Source of the DNA: Thiosocius sp963736445
GTDB taxonomy: Bacteria; Pseudomonadota; Gammaproteobacteria; Chromatiales; Chromatiaceae
Reading direction: 5' to 3'
Length of the DNA stretch: 64,000 bases
Assembly (NCBI GenBank): GCA_963736445.1
Contig: CAVTOY010000009.1
Coordinates: forward strand, 124,001 to 188,000
In this document: positions 17,650 to 26,578 of the stretch, piece after piece
Numbering within the stretch: position 1 is the stretch's first letter
Layout of the letters: each line of letters opens with the position of its first letter
The notes under the pieces: generated by a model
The model's database searches: none
What the model was told of the DNA's origin: nothing
What the model saw: only the letters and a program-made list of their open reading frames with translations
Made by a program: the position numbers and the translations under genes

Positions 17650-18315
17650 ATGCGAACCTTGGCAATTTTGGGCGCGGCGTCGGTTTTTCTGATTGGCGCA
17701 CAGGTGCTGGCAGCGCCATCGTCCTATGTAGTCTGGTCCGTCGAAACGATACGTCTGCTGAAGGCAGCCAGTGCCACCAAAGGCGAGCTACTGGCCTACG
17801 GGTGCGTTGCCTGCCACGGAGAAAGTGGCATGAGTGCCTCGCCGGCTTTCCCACACATCACCGGCCAGGATCCTCGCTACCTGTTTAAGCAACTAAGTGA
17901 CTACAAGGACAAGACCCGCATCAATCCGCTGATGAACGCGATCGCGACCAGCATGTCCGATGAGGACATGGCGGATATCGCAGCGTACTATGCGACACAG
18001 CCCGCGCCCGCGCCAGAACCGTCAGGTGGCGATACTGCGCTTGCCATGGACCTGATTACCAGAGGTCACGGAAGCCGCATGGTACCTTCCTGCGAGGGCT
18101 GTCACGGGTATCAGGGTGCCGGGCAACCCGGGTATTACGGAATGCCCGTTCTGGTCGGTCAAAAGTCTATCTATCTGCAGATTGCCTTGAAAGAATACCG
18201 GACTGGCAACCGGACGAATGATGTCTATGCCGTCATGCGTGACATTGCCAAAACACTTACTGACGACGAGATCACAGCGCTCGGCAACTACTACGCTACA
18301 CAGCGGCTACGCTAG
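17650..18315 (+). CDS. Dihaem c4-type cytochrome, probable TsdB-like electron acceptor
   Basis: This is a 221-residue periplasmic protein with a cleavable signal peptide (1-22) and two class I cytochrome c domains. The haem sites are CVACH at 52-56 and CEGCH at 148-152. Each domain ends with the typical A-x-YYATQ helix, and methionines in NPLMNAIA and YAVMRDIA are likely axial ligands. It follows the TsdBA-like gene by 24 bases with AGGA before the start. It is therefore probably co-transcribed and may take electrons from thiosulfate oxidation towards a terminal oxidase. General c4 function is the alternative. Confidence 0.75.
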   Translation: MRTLAILGAASVFLIGAQVLAAPSSYVVWSVETIRLLKAASATKGELLAYGCVACHGESGMSASPAFPHITGQDPRYLFKQLSDYKDKTRINPLMNAIATSMSDEDMADIAAYYATQPAPAPEPSGGDTALAMDLITRGHGSRMVPSCEGCHGYQGAGQPGYYGMPVLVGQKSIYLQIALKEYRTGNRTNDVYAVMRDIAKTLTDDEITALGNYYATQRLR

Positions 18316-18661
18316 CCTGCATGTTGCACCAGTCGATCGGGGACGGGCGCGAATGAATCGGCAGAGATGCGGCGAAAGTCATATTCGCGGCGCTTTCTCA
18401 AAGGAACATTTTATTCCCCGTCCCCGATCTATCCAGGCCCCCGCTTGTCCATTCACGCTTGAACTTGGTCTTCACTCAAGTGGTAGCTATGGCTACCACT
18501 TTCGCTCCAGCCCGGCGTCCAAGCGCACCTGGCCGGCGCGATCATCCTGGATACTGGTGCAACATGCAGGCTAGTTGCCCGAGGCGGTCCTTGGCCCGTG
18601 GGAAGGCGGACCGTCGCGTCAGCGAGACAACGGTCCGCATCTCAAGCTGGACGTGCGACTG
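18316..18661. other. Intergenic region between convergent genes
   Basis: No gene is visible. The region holds a dispersed hairpin repeat (18467-18512). A short inverted repeat, gcggaccgt at 18606-18614 and acggtccgc at 18630-18638, may act as a terminator-like hairpin for the convergent genes, although it lacks a T-run. Confidence 0.4.
18467..18512 (+). repeat. Dispersed hairpin repeat, copy 1
   Basis: A perfect 10-base stem with a 4-base loop (aagtggtagc, tatg, gctaccactt; 18478-18501) sits inside a 46-base unit. The unit recurs inverted at 43376-43422, with flanks ggtcttc.ctcaagtgg and tttcgctccagcc conserved in both. Both copies lie in intergenic gaps. This is REP-like behaviour. Confidence 0.65.
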
Positions 18662-20128
18662 TCACTGCACCTTTTCGACCTTGGGCGGCGTCCAGGTGCC
18701 GTCGATGATCGACGGGCTCTGCTCCTTCGGCCAGTACATGCGCAGCATCGGGAGGAAGTCGCCCTTGGGCGCCGGCAGCCAGTTGGCCTCCTTGTCCTTG
18801 CCCGGCGATGCGTTCTGGAAGTGCAGCGTCAGCGAGCCGTCGGCGTTGTAGGTCAGGTCGTCTCGTGGGCTGACCGTAAACTTGTTCAGTGCATTCGGCA
18901 CGAACCACCAGCCGTTGTCGATCTCGTACATGGTGATCGACCAGAACCCGTCTACCGGGGGCGTTTGGCCCTTGGGGAAGGTCAGGGTGTAGTTGTTGGC
19001 GCCAGAGAGTGTCGCGCCGGTACTGTCGACCTCGGTGTAGGGGTAGACGGCATCCTTCTCAAGGTTGGCGGGCCAGCCGAAGGCGGCCACCACCGCGCGC
19101 TTCACATAGTCGGTGCCGTAGTCGCCGAGTCCCTTGGAGATAATCCAGCCGTTGACGACCTCTCCGAGTCTGGGCTTGTCGGCCTCGATCTGTTTCAGTG
19201 CGGCCTGCGGCAGGTCCTTGAGTGCGTCCTGCACCGACGCATCGAGTGCCTCCATGTCGAATGGCCTACAGGGCTCGATGCCGATCTTGGCGATTCGCGC
19301 CAGCATCGGGGCATCCTCGGGCGCCGGCGGCGCATCCTTGCACATGAGATTCGTCATCCTGTCGAAGTAGCCTTTGGTCCCCATGGCGAGGATCACCTGC
19401 TGCGGCTTGTCGGTCATCGAGAAGCCCGGGTTCGGGTCGACCGGCGGTGCCTCGAAGACATAATCCGCCTTGCCCACCGCGGACAGCGGCCTCAGGTCGT
19501 ACTGCGCCTGCAATGCGTTGACCGCCTTGTAGTCTTCCTCGGTCCCGTCCGCATAGGTGCGGCCGAGAATCACCATGTAGCGTGTTGGGACCTTGATATG
19601 CATCATGCCCTCGGGCACCTCGCCGCTCCAGCCCGGTCCGCTGATCAGGAAGGTCTGCGCCTTCTCGCCAGTCGTGCGGCTGCCCGCAGATTCGATCACC
19701 GGCATCCACAGGCTATACATCGGGAACAGGAAGTAGCGCTTGCCCATGTCGGGATGCGAAAAGACCATCGGCTCCTTGCCCAGATCGAGCCACGCCAGCG
19801 AATAGAGGGTGTCCGCATTCGGTGCCGAGACGCCGCGATAGTCCGCCGGCGGATAGCGCGGGACGTTGATGAACTGCCCCGCGGGCGCGTGCAAGCCCTC
19901 CACCTTGGGCACGTTGCTCATCTGCACCCGGGTGACATCGGTGGTGATCAGCGAGTAGCCGTAGATGTAGGCATCCATGGCGATCGCCTTGGCCTCCTCG
20001 GGTGTCAGCGTCTGCGCCGGCAGGTCTGCGGCCTGAGCGCCGGGCGCCACAAGACCGACCGTCAGGGCAAGAGCGAGCCAGCCCGAGCGGGCGGGGAAGG
20101 CGGTAAGTAGGTCGCGTCTGTTGATCAT
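18662..20128 (-). CDS. DUF1254/DUF1214 domain secreted protein
   Basis: This is a 488-residue exported protein. It starts with MINRRDLLTAFPARSGW and a hydrophobic stretch ending in APGAQA. The NRRDLL motif suggests Tat or Sec export. The N-terminal DUF1254 part includes the typical AYIYGYSLITTDVTR and NADTLYSLAWLDL. The C-terminal DUF1214 part has LTFPKGQTPPVDGFWSITMY and PRDDLTYNADGSLTLHFQ. These two domains usually occur together in periplasmic proteins of unknown activity. A longer upstream start is possible but would hide the signal peptide. A regulator of the AraC type is transcribed divergently and may control it. Confidence 0.85.
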   Translation of the reverse strand: MINRRDLLTAFPARSGWLALALTVGLVAPGAQAADLPAQTLTPEEAKAIAMDAYIYGYSLITTDVTRVQMSNVPKVEGLHAPAGQFINVPRYPPADYRGVSAPNADTLYSLAWLDLGKEPMVFSHPDMGKRYFLFPMYSLWMPVIESAGSRTTGEKAQTFLISGPGWSGEVPEGMMHIKVPTRYMVILGRTYADGTEEDYKAVNALQAQYDLRPLSAVGKADYVFEAPPVDPNPGFSMTDKPQQVILAMGTKGYFDRMTNLMCKDAPPAPEDAPMLARIAKIGIEPCRPFDMEALDASVQDALKDLPQAALKQIEADKPRLGEVVNGWIISKGLGDYGTDYVKRAVVAAFGWPANLEKDAVYPYTEVDSTGATLSGANNYTLTFPKGQTPPVDGFWSITMYEIDNGWWFVPNALNKFTVSPRDDLTYNADGSLTLHFQNASPGKDKEANWLPAPKGDFLPMLRMYWPKEQSPSIIDGTWTPPKVEKVQ

Positions 20129-20276
20129 TGTGTCCCCGGTCCAGGGTTGGAGTTGGGTGCTGTTGGTGGCGTGTTTGGCGCCAGTCGGAAGGCGCTCGTG
20201 GTTTTCGCGAATCCCCGATCGCGCAACGACGACCAACAGTGAAAGATGGTTTTTCGAATCGCTTCCGTGACACTTT

Positions 20277-21386
20277 TTGCGGACCCTCGACCTACCAGAT
20301 CCTGTAGACTCGGCCCTACCATTTCACGCCAATCTGCGTGGGACCGTGCCGGTCAAAGCTGACCCCGGAGGCATCTACGTGGGCATACCCCTGGTGCGGG
20401 CGCAGCATCTGATCCACTATATACGAGTCCTAAGAGAGGCCGGCGTCCCCGTCGAGCGGGAACTGGCGCGCTCACGACTCCCCGTTCTGATTGAACAAAC
20501 GCCTGGCGACTACGTCAGCCTTCCACGTGCCCTCGACTGGGTTTGGCGATCGAGCCGTGAGTTTACGATCAGCGAACTCGGCTTCATCGCAGGCCGCGCT
20601 GTTTCATTAAGCACGCTCCATCCCGACGTACAGCGAGCGGTGATCGGGGCTCCCACCGGTTTTGCCCGCGTCGCGGCCATGTCCAACCACATGCATCGGG
20701 AAAATAGCGCCCAGCAGATGGACATGAGCCGTGAAGGCGGGAACGTGCGGGTCATCTTCGAGATAAGAGGCTTTCAGAGCACACCTTTCGTCGGGTTCGC
20801 CGAGTGGCTGAACATTGAGGGGATCATCTCTATTATTCGCAGTGCCGCCGGACCTGACTGGTGCCCGGCAGAGATCACGTTCGCCTCGCGCGGGCGACCC
20901 TCGGGCGCCGCACTGGAGGCCTACGGCAACGCCCGCATCCTGACTGGCCAGCCGCAGACCTCCGTACTGCTTGCCGCTACCGCCCTGGCGCAGACCTGCG
21001 TCGACCGCAAGCTCGATCCCAGTGGCCCCATGGTCGGCTCGAGAACCCCATCCGGCCTGGGAGAGGCGTGGGACTTCGTGACCGCCCTGCGTGCAATTAT
21101 CCGACCCTATCTCGCGCAGGGTCATCCGCACCTGTTGCTGGTGGCCGAGATCGCCGGCATGAGCGCGCGGACCTTGCAGCGCAGGCTGGCGCAAAGCGGA
21201 TCGAGCTATTCCCAAATTGTCCAGGAGGCGCGTTTCTCGATCGCATCCGACCTCATGGCTGATCCCGACCTGGACATCACCGACATCGCGTTTGCTGCCG
21301 GCTACGTCAACCCGCCGCATTTCTACAGGGCCTTCAAGCGGCTAACGGGCATGACGCCGCGGGATTACCGCCGGGGTCTGTTCTGA
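20277..21386 (+). CDS. AraC-family transcriptional regulator
   Basis: This is a DNA-binding regulator of up to 369 residues. Residues about 40-240 match the ligand-sensing N-terminal domain found in OruR/ArgR-like AraC proteins (ALDWVWRSSREFTISELGFIAGRAV). The last 100 residues hold the double helix-turn-helix, with SARTLQRRLAQSG and the signature DITDIAFAAGYVNPPHFYRAFKRLTGMTPRDYRR. The start is unsure: the TTG at 20277 gives the longest form, and the GTG at 20346 is also possible; neither has a strong ribosome-binding site. It diverges from the DUF1254 gene across a 148-base gap, so that gene is a likely target. Confidence 0.8.
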   Translation: MRTLDLPDPVDSALPFHANLRGTVPVKADPGGIYVGIPLVRAQHLIHYIRVLREAGVPVERELARSRLPVLIEQTPGDYVSLPRALDWVWRSSREFTISELGFIAGRAVSLSTLHPDVQRAVIGAPTGFARVAAMSNHMHRENSAQQMDMSREGGNVRVIFEIRGFQSTPFVGFAEWLNIEGIISIIRSAAGPDWCPAEITFASRGRPSGAALEAYGNARILTGQPQTSVLLAATALAQTCVDRKLDPSGPMVGSRTPSGLGEAWDFVTALRAIIRPYLAQGHPHLLLVAEIAGMSARTLQRRLAQSGSSYSQIVQEARFSIASDLMADPDLDITDIAFAAGYVNPPHFYRAFKRLTGMTPRDYRRGLF

Positions 21387-21711
21387 AAGCACGACTGGGG
21401 CATGCAACTGAGACCCTCGGTCCACGATTCAAACGCCCATAGCCATGCGGTCTACGCCGAATCTCAGGCAGAATCCCGCGGTTTCACTTTGGTATCCCTT
21501 CACTTCACAACTGGCGTTGCGATTTGGGGTGAGCGACGGCCGCTTATCCGAGACCGCCGGCCGGCTGAGCTCCCCACTCGTTGGCGATGTGACACCCACC
21601 GAAAACGCAGCGTGCCGTCGGGGCGCCCTACATCCTCCCCGTCGAGGAAAATCATGCAGGCTAGACCGGGCCTGCAAAGGTCAAGCCGGCGCCCCCTAAG
21701 TCGAATGCTGT
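21387..21711. other. Intergenic stretch without recognised features
   Basis: I see no supported gene in these 325 bases. The right end adjoins a gene remnant on the minus strand. Confidence 0.35.
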
Positions 21712-21889
21712 TCATGACGTTCTGCAACGGCTTTCCTTATGTGTCTCGCTGATCTCCAGATACGTCGTCTGCGAGGGGAACGCGAAGGCGGTCCCGCACG
21801 ACTCCACGATGTCGCCGATACGCAGCAGGAGCTCCTCCTGGATTTCGAGAAACGCGTCCTGGTCGCGGCAGTACAGGTAGGCAAAGATT
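21712..21889 (-). pseudogene. MscS-type channel, C-terminal remnant
   Basis: In the minus frame ending at the TGA of 21712-21714 the sequence reads IFAYLYCRDQDAFLEIQEEL, then LRIGDIVESCGTAFAFPSQTTYLE. This is the end of an MscS-family cage domain: a beta-strand, a helix with LRIGDIVE, and the near-terminal FAFPSQT motif. Nothing of the pore remains. It is joined directly to an unrelated fragment at about 21890. Confidence 0.65.
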
Positions 21890-21892
21890 TCT

Positions 21893-22115
21893 CCAGCGCA
21901 CCACTTGAGCTATCCACGTGTTCCAGCGCAGGCCAGATCTTTTCCATCAGACGGACAGCACCCTCTGCGCCAATTAGCGGATCTTTCTTTGCAACTTTCT
22001 TGATCTCGGAGACAGCTTCGCGAAGACGCTGACATGCCAGCCTTGACGCCTTCCAGCTATAAGCGCCAGCCCTGAATCGTGCGGGAAAGGCCCACTTATG
22101 CACGCTACGAGACAT
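21893..22115 (-). pseudogene. N-terminal remnant of an uncharacterised conserved protein
   Basis: From ATG 22115 the frame reads about 75 residues. They include HKWAFPARFRAGAYSWKAS, REAVSEIKKVAKKDPLIGAEG and ALEHVDSSSGAL. This strongly resembles the N-terminus of a conserved protein of unknown function that normally continues for several hundred residues. At DSSSGAL the sequence passes into an MscS C-terminal fragment in another frame. Two gene ends have therefore been fused by a deletion or insertion. Confidence 0.55.
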
Positions 22116-22126
22116 TATCCCAAAAC

Positions 22127-22429
22127 TCAGGCAGCAATCGGTTTGGCCTTCTCGATTCGTGCCCGTCGCTTTGGTGTGTTGAGCGCTTTCCACACATCGT
22201 TGCGTTGCTGAAGATTCAACCAAAAATCAGCTGAATTCCCAAATACAGTCGCCAGCATCAGCGCAGTGTCCGCAGTGATTGCACGCCGGTTGGTACATAA
22301 CTCATTGACGGTTTTTCGACTGACACCCATCGCTTCGGCCAGCTGTCCCTGAGTCAGCGCCATGGGCACGAGGAATTCCTCGGTAATCATCTCACCGACA
22401 CTGACGGGTTGCCGTTTTGTGATATTCAT
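22127..22429 (-). CDS. higA: HigA-family antitoxin
   Basis: This is a 100-residue helix-turn-helix antitoxin. The XRE-type DNA-binding region (about 25-51) is LTQGQLAEAMGVSRKTVNEL followed by CTNRRAITADTALMLA. The later FGNSADFWLNLQQRNDVW is characteristic of HigA/VapI proteins. It should neutralise the upstream toxin and repress the operon. Its ATG overlaps the toxin stop codon by four bases, which gives the toxin-first order usual for higBA. Confidence 0.9.
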   Translation of the reverse strand: MNITKRQPVSVGEMITEEFLVPMALTQGQLAEAMGVSRKTVNELCTNRRAITADTALMLATVFGNSADFWLNLQQRNDVWKALNTPKRRARIEKAKPIAA

Positions 22430-22734
22430 AGCCTGCCTCGCCGATAGTCGTGGTTATCCAGATAGATATCCTGGGCCTCACCACGTTCGCCTGCCCAGGT
22501 AAACACCAATCGCCATTGCTTGTTAACGCGAATCGAATGCTTCCCGGCCAAGTTCCCTCTCAACTTTTCAAAATGATTGCTCGGAGGCGATCGTAGGTCG
22601 AGATCACAGGTCGCGTCATCGATTAACTGCAGCTTTCGGAACAGTCGGTCTTCGACCTCAGCTGGTATCTTCTTGCTGGTTTTATCTTCCAGATAAAAAT
22701 CCTTTAGCCAGCGGTCCCGAAAATTCTGAATCAA
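22426..22734 (-). CDS. higB: HigB-family mRNA interferase toxin
   Basis: This 102-residue RelE/HigB-fold toxin would cleave mRNA at the ribosome. The visible family pattern is IQNFRDRWLKDFYLED, then LQLIDDATCDLDLRSPPSNHFEKLRGN and the C-terminal core SIRVNKQWRLVFTW...DIYLDNHDY. I chose the TTG at 22734 because it gives the canonical (M)IQNF start, with GGGAGA about seven bases upstream. Longer in-frame forms add an unrelated N-terminal tail. It is coupled to higA by an overlap. Confidence 0.85.
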   Translation of the reverse strand: MIQNFRDRWLKDFYLEDKTSKKIPAEVEDRLFRKLQLIDDATCDLDLRSPPSNHFEKLRGNLAGKHSIRVNKQWRLVFTWAGERGEAQDIYLDNHDYRRGRL

Positions 22735-23127
22735 TAGCAATCTCCCTCTTTGTGGGATACTGTAACGCACCTGGTTACTTTCTGTAAATAACAGGCGTGG
22801 AGAGGTCCAGCCCTCTTCACGAGGAGAATTTCGCAAAAAAGTGATTTTTCAGTGAGTTATGCTGTCACCACCCTGTCAGCAATTTCAGAAAAACAGTACT
22901 GTTTTTCTGAAACACTGTGCTGGAATTGCTGGTTTCGGATTGCTCCAGTGTGCAGGTGTAGTTCATGCGTTCCAATACCATGTCAGCATCAATTTGCCTC
23001 TCATGGTATTGCTGATTCTCGTACTACAGCGCACGGAGAATGCGATGAAAAATACCATTGATGATGCAGATTATATTATCAACAGGATCTATTTAATTAT
23101 TATATTTCAATAGGTTACAAAATCCCG
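22735..23127. other. AT-rich gap upstream of higBA
   Basis: This gap is much richer in A and T than its surroundings. It holds a perfect 30-base palindrome (22883-22912) and a looser inverted pair, caataccatg (22974-22983) with catggtattg (23003-23012). I do not accept the short plus-strand readings here as genes. Confidence 0.45.
22883..22912. repeat. Perfect 30-base palindrome
   Basis: The half-site tttcagaaaaacagt (22883-22897) is followed without a spacer by its exact complement (22898-22912). It lies about 150 bases upstream of the toxin start. It could be an operator for HigA or another dimeric regulator, or a relict element end. Confidence 0.6.
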
Positions 23128-24705
23128 TCACTCCCACTCGATAGTGGCAGGCGGCTTGCTGGAGATATCGTAGACAACGCGCGACACACCGTTGACTTCA
23201 TTGATGATGCGGCGGGACGCTCGTTCCAGGAACTCGAACGGCAGATGCGCGAAATTCGCCGTCATGAAGTCCACGGTCTTGACGGCCCTGAGGCTGATCA
23301 CATACTCGTAGCGCCGTGCATCGCCGACTACCCCGACCGATTTGACCGGCAGGAACACTGCGAATGCCTGACTGACATCGTCGTACAGGCCGGCCTCGCG
23401 CAGTTCATCGATATAAATGGCATCGGCGCGTCGGAGTACAGCGGCATACTCCCTTTTCACCTCGCCGAGAATGCGCACCCCCAGGCCCGGTCCCGGGAAC
23501 GGGTGGCGGTAAATCATCTCGAACGGCAGACCGAGCTCGACACCGACGCGTCGCACCTCGTCCTTGAACAGCTCACGCAGCGGCTCGACCAATTTCAGCT
23601 TCATGAAGTCCGGCAGACCGCCGACATTGTGATGCGACTTGATGACATGCGCCTTACCGGAGGCCGCACCGGCAGATTCGATGACATCCGGGTAGATCGT
23701 GCCTTGCGCGAGATATGCAAAGTCATCAAGTTTGGCCGCCTCTTCCTCGAAGATGTCGATGAACAGGTTGCCGATGACCTTGCGCTTCTGCTCCGGGTCA
23801 ATGATCCCCTTCAACCCCTTGAGGAAACGATCTTCGGCGTTGACGCGGATGACGTTCACCCCCATGTGCTCAGCAAAGGTCGCCATGACCTGATCACCCT
23901 CGTGCAGGCGCAGCAGGCCGTTGTCGACGAACAGGCAGACCAGACGGTCACCCACCGCACGATGTAGCATTGCCGCAACCACCGATGAATCCACGCCACC
24001 GGACAAGCCAAGCACAACGCGGCCGTCGCCTATCTGCTCACGCATACTGCGGATCCCTTCTTCTATGATGCTGCTGGGATTCCACAACGCCTCGCAGCCG
24101 CAGATGTCGAACAGAAAACGCTCCAGGATACGGCCGCCCTGGCGGGTATGGGTCACCTCGGGGTGAAACTGCAGTCCGTAAAAGCTGCGGGACTCATCGG
24201 CCATACCGGCGAGCGGGGCATTGTCGGTGGTGCAGATCGCTGCAAAGTTCGGCGGCAGCTCCTCGACCCGATCACCGTGGCTCATCCAGACATCCAGCAA
24301 ACCCCAGCCTTCCGTGCTGGTGTGGTCCTCAATATCGCGCAACAGCCGCGAGTGGCCTCTCGCGCGGACCTGTGCATAGCCATACTCATGCTTGTCCGAA
24401 GGCTCCACCCGACCGCCCAGCTGCGCGGCCATGGTCTGCATGCCATAACAGATACCGAGCACCGGAATCCCCATGTCGAAGATCTGTTGCGGCGCGCGCG
24501 GCGTATCTTCCCCGATAACCGTTTCCGGACCGCCCGACAGGATGATGCCGTTCGGTTTACTGGCCTGCAGCGCCGCTTGGCAGTGGTCATAGGGCCAGAT
24601 CTCGCAATATACGCCCGCCTCACGCACACGCCGCGCAATCAACTGAGTGTATTGCGATCCGAAGTCAATGATCAGGACCCGATGCGCATGAATGTCAATG
24701 GTCAT
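23128..24705 (-). CDS. guaA: GMP synthase (glutamine-hydrolysing)
   Basis: GuaA makes GMP from XMP, ATP and glutamine, the last step of guanine nucleotide synthesis. The 525-residue protein has an N-terminal class I glutaminase domain, with the nucleophile cysteine in GICYGMQ and the catalytic histidine-glutamate in HPEVTHT. The PP-loop ATP pyrophosphatase domain carries LGLSGGVDSSVVA near residue 230. The C-terminal dimerisation domain includes FPGPGLGVRILGEV and ends in PATIEWE, as in the family. It lies 168 bases downstream of guaB in the same direction, the usual guaBA arrangement. Confidence 0.97.
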   Translation of the reverse strand: MTIDIHAHRVLIIDFGSQYTQLIARRVREAGVYCEIWPYDHCQAALQASKPNGIILSGGPETVIGEDTPRAPQQIFDMGIPVLGICYGMQTMAAQLGGRVEPSDKHEYGYAQVRARGHSRLLRDIEDHTSTEGWGLLDVWMSHGDRVEELPPNFAAICTTDNAPLAGMADESRSFYGLQFHPEVTHTRQGGRILERFLFDICGCEALWNPSSIIEEGIRSMREQIGDGRVVLGLSGGVDSSVVAAMLHRAVGDRLVCLFVDNGLLRLHEGDQVMATFAEHMGVNVIRVNAEDRFLKGLKGIIDPEQKRKVIGNLFIDIFEEEAAKLDDFAYLAQGTIYPDVIESAGAASGKAHVIKSHHNVGGLPDFMKLKLVEPLRELFKDEVRRVGVELGLPFEMIYRHPFPGPGLGVRILGEVKREYAAVLRRADAIYIDELREAGLYDDVSQAFAVFLPVKSVGVVGDARRYEYVISLRAVKTVDFMTANFAHLPFEFLERASRRIINEVNGVSRVVYDISSKPPATIEWE

Positions 24706-24873
24706 TACGATACTTTCCGATGAGACCGCATGCGGCGTGCGCCATCAGTCTCGGTGATCGCCCTTATGCAGCGCCGGGCGATGCCAGGCCGGTGATAACA
24801 GAACGACATTTGATCAGCCAGGATGGTCCCTGCGCAAGCCGGCGCGTCGGCCCTGATTCAAGCGAGGGTCGGG

Positions 24874-26343
24874 TCAATCGCGGCGATAGTTGGGTGCTTC
24901 CTTGGTGATCTGTACGTCATGCACATGCGACTCACGCACACCCGCGTTGGTCACCCGGACGAACTGCGGCTTAGTGCGCATTTCGTCCAATGAGGCGCAA
25001 CCGGTATATCCCATACTGGAGCGAATCCCGCCAAGCAGCTGCGTGATCACATTGACCAGCGGCCCCTTGTAGGGCACACGGCCCTCGATCCCCTCCGGCA
25101 CCAGCTTCTCTTTCTTAGTGCTTTCCTGGAAATAGCGATCGCTGGACCCCTGCTGCCCTCCCATGGCCCCAAGCGAGCCCATGCCGCGATACGACTTGTA
25201 GGAGCGCCCTTGGTAGATCTCGACCTCACCTGGAGATTCGTCGGTACCGGCAAACAGGCCGCCTATCATGACGGAATGCGCGCCGGCAACGATCACTTTG
25301 GCGATGTCCCCAGAGTAGCGCAGCCCGCCGTCGGCGATTACCGGGACCCCCGTGCCGAGCAGAGCGGTCGCGACATTGTCGACTGCAGTCACCTGTGGCA
25401 CACCGACGCCGGCCACGATGCGGGTGGTGCAGATCGAGCCCGGACCAATGCCCACCTTGACGGCATCCGCACCAGCCTCGGCCAACGCCAGGCCAGCCTC
25501 GGCAGTCGCGATATTCCCGCCGATGACCTGGAGGTCGGGGAAGTGCCGCTTGATCCAGGTGACGCGTTTTAGGACACCAATCGAGTGACCGTGTGCAGTA
25601 TCGACGGTGATAACGTCAACGCCCGCTTCCACCAACAATTCGACCCGTTCCTCAGTGCCCTCGCCGACGCCGACCGCCGCACCCACGCGCAGACGCTCCT
25701 CTGAATCACGGCAGGCATTCGGAAAATCGGTCGCCTTCTGAATGTCCTTCACGGTGATCAGTCCACGCAGCTCGAAGTCGTCATTGACGACCAACACCTT
25801 CTCGATACGATGTTGATGGAGCTTCGCGACTACCTCATCACGGCCAGCGCCCTCGCGGACGGTCACCAGGCGGTCCTTGGGCGTCATGATCGAGCTCACC
25901 TTTTCGTCCAGACGCGTCTCGAAGCGAAGATCACGACCGGTCACGATGCCCACCAACTCACTGCCGTCGACCACGGGGACCCCAGAGATATGATTGGACC
26001 GTGTGAGCTCCAGCACCTCGCCGATGCTGAGATTAGGCGACACCGTGATCGGATCGTGTATCACGCCGCTTTCGTAGCGCTTGACAATTCGCACATGCGC
26101 CGCCTGATCCACCGCCGACATGTTCTTGTGCACCATGCCGATGCCACCGGCCAAGGCCATTGCGATCGCCAGGCGCGACTCCGTCACCGTATCCATGGCC
26201 GCCGACACCAGCGGGATATTGAGGTCGATGCCGCGGCTGAGTCTGGTCGCAAGGCTGACGTCCTTCGGCAGCACCTCCGAACGTGCCGGCACCAGGAGCA
26301 CGTCGTCGAAAGTGAGGGCTTCTTGGTCTTGGGCGAGGCGCAT
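24874..26343 (-). CDS. guaB: Inosine-5'-monophosphate dehydrogenase
   Basis: GuaB oxidises IMP to XMP with NAD+, the committed step to GMP. The 489-residue protein has the TIM-barrel start (LTFDDVLLVPARSEV) and two CBS domains at about 95-205. The active-site loop holds the catalytic cysteine in GPGSICTTR. The flap and C-terminal region include EGRVPYKG and GGIRSSMGYTG. Start at the ATG giving MRLAQDQEALTFDDVL is normal. A sigma-70-like promoter lies just upstream. Confidence 0.97.
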   Translation of the reverse strand: MRLAQDQEALTFDDVLLVPARSEVLPKDVSLATRLSRGIDLNIPLVSAAMDTVTESRLAIAMALAGGIGMVHKNMSAVDQAAHVRIVKRYESGVIHDPITVSPNLSIGEVLELTRSNHISGVPVVDGSELVGIVTGRDLRFETRLDEKVSSIMTPKDRLVTVREGAGRDEVVAKLHQHRIEKVLVVNDDFELRGLITVKDIQKATDFPNACRDSEERLRVGAAVGVGEGTEERVELLVEAGVDVITVDTAHGHSIGVLKRVTWIKRHFPDLQVIGGNIATAEAGLALAEAGADAVKVGIGPGSICTTRIVAGVGVPQVTAVDNVATALLGTGVPVIADGGLRYSGDIAKVIVAGAHSVMIGGLFAGTDESPGEVEIYQGRSYKSYRGMGSLGAMGGQQGSSDRYFQESTKKEKLVPEGIEGRVPYKGPLVNVITQLLGGIRSSMGYTGCASLDEMRTKPQFVRVTNAGVRESHVHDVQITKEAPNYRRD

Positions 26344-26378
26344 AGGTGAGTCCAGCTCATGGTTGCGAATAGCCAGGC

Positions 26379-26407
26379 ATTATAGGATTTGACGAAAACT
26401 CGGTAAA
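26379..26407 (-). promoter_or_regulatory. Predicted sigma-70 promoter of guaBA
   Basis: Read on the minus strand, TTTACC (complement of 26402-26407) is followed after 17 bases by a perfect TATAAT (complement of 26379-26384). The -10 box lies about 35 bases upstream of the guaB start codon. Confidence 0.55.
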
Positions 26408-26578
26408 CTGGTTAGGCTCCGGGAATTGTCGTGACTGGTATTCAGACGAGACCAAATCCGGCACCCGAGCACGCCCCACGCAGCAGATCACTCAGGCCGA
26501 GCCTGGATGACAACAAAAACGCAGGGACCCGGGCGTTCGCCGAAAGAACAAAGCAGAACCTAAAGGAGATCCCGCCCG

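Noticed and set aside
18575..20110. Plus-strand open frame of 511 codons
   Set aside because: It lies antisense to the DUF1254 gene, is rich in His, Arg and Gly as expected for a mirror frame in GC-rich DNA, and has no family motif or ribosome-binding site.
22859..23113. AT-rich plus-strand frame of 84 codons
   Set aside because: It runs through the 30-base palindrome, has no ribosome-binding site and shows no protein-like composition beyond chance hydrophobic runs.
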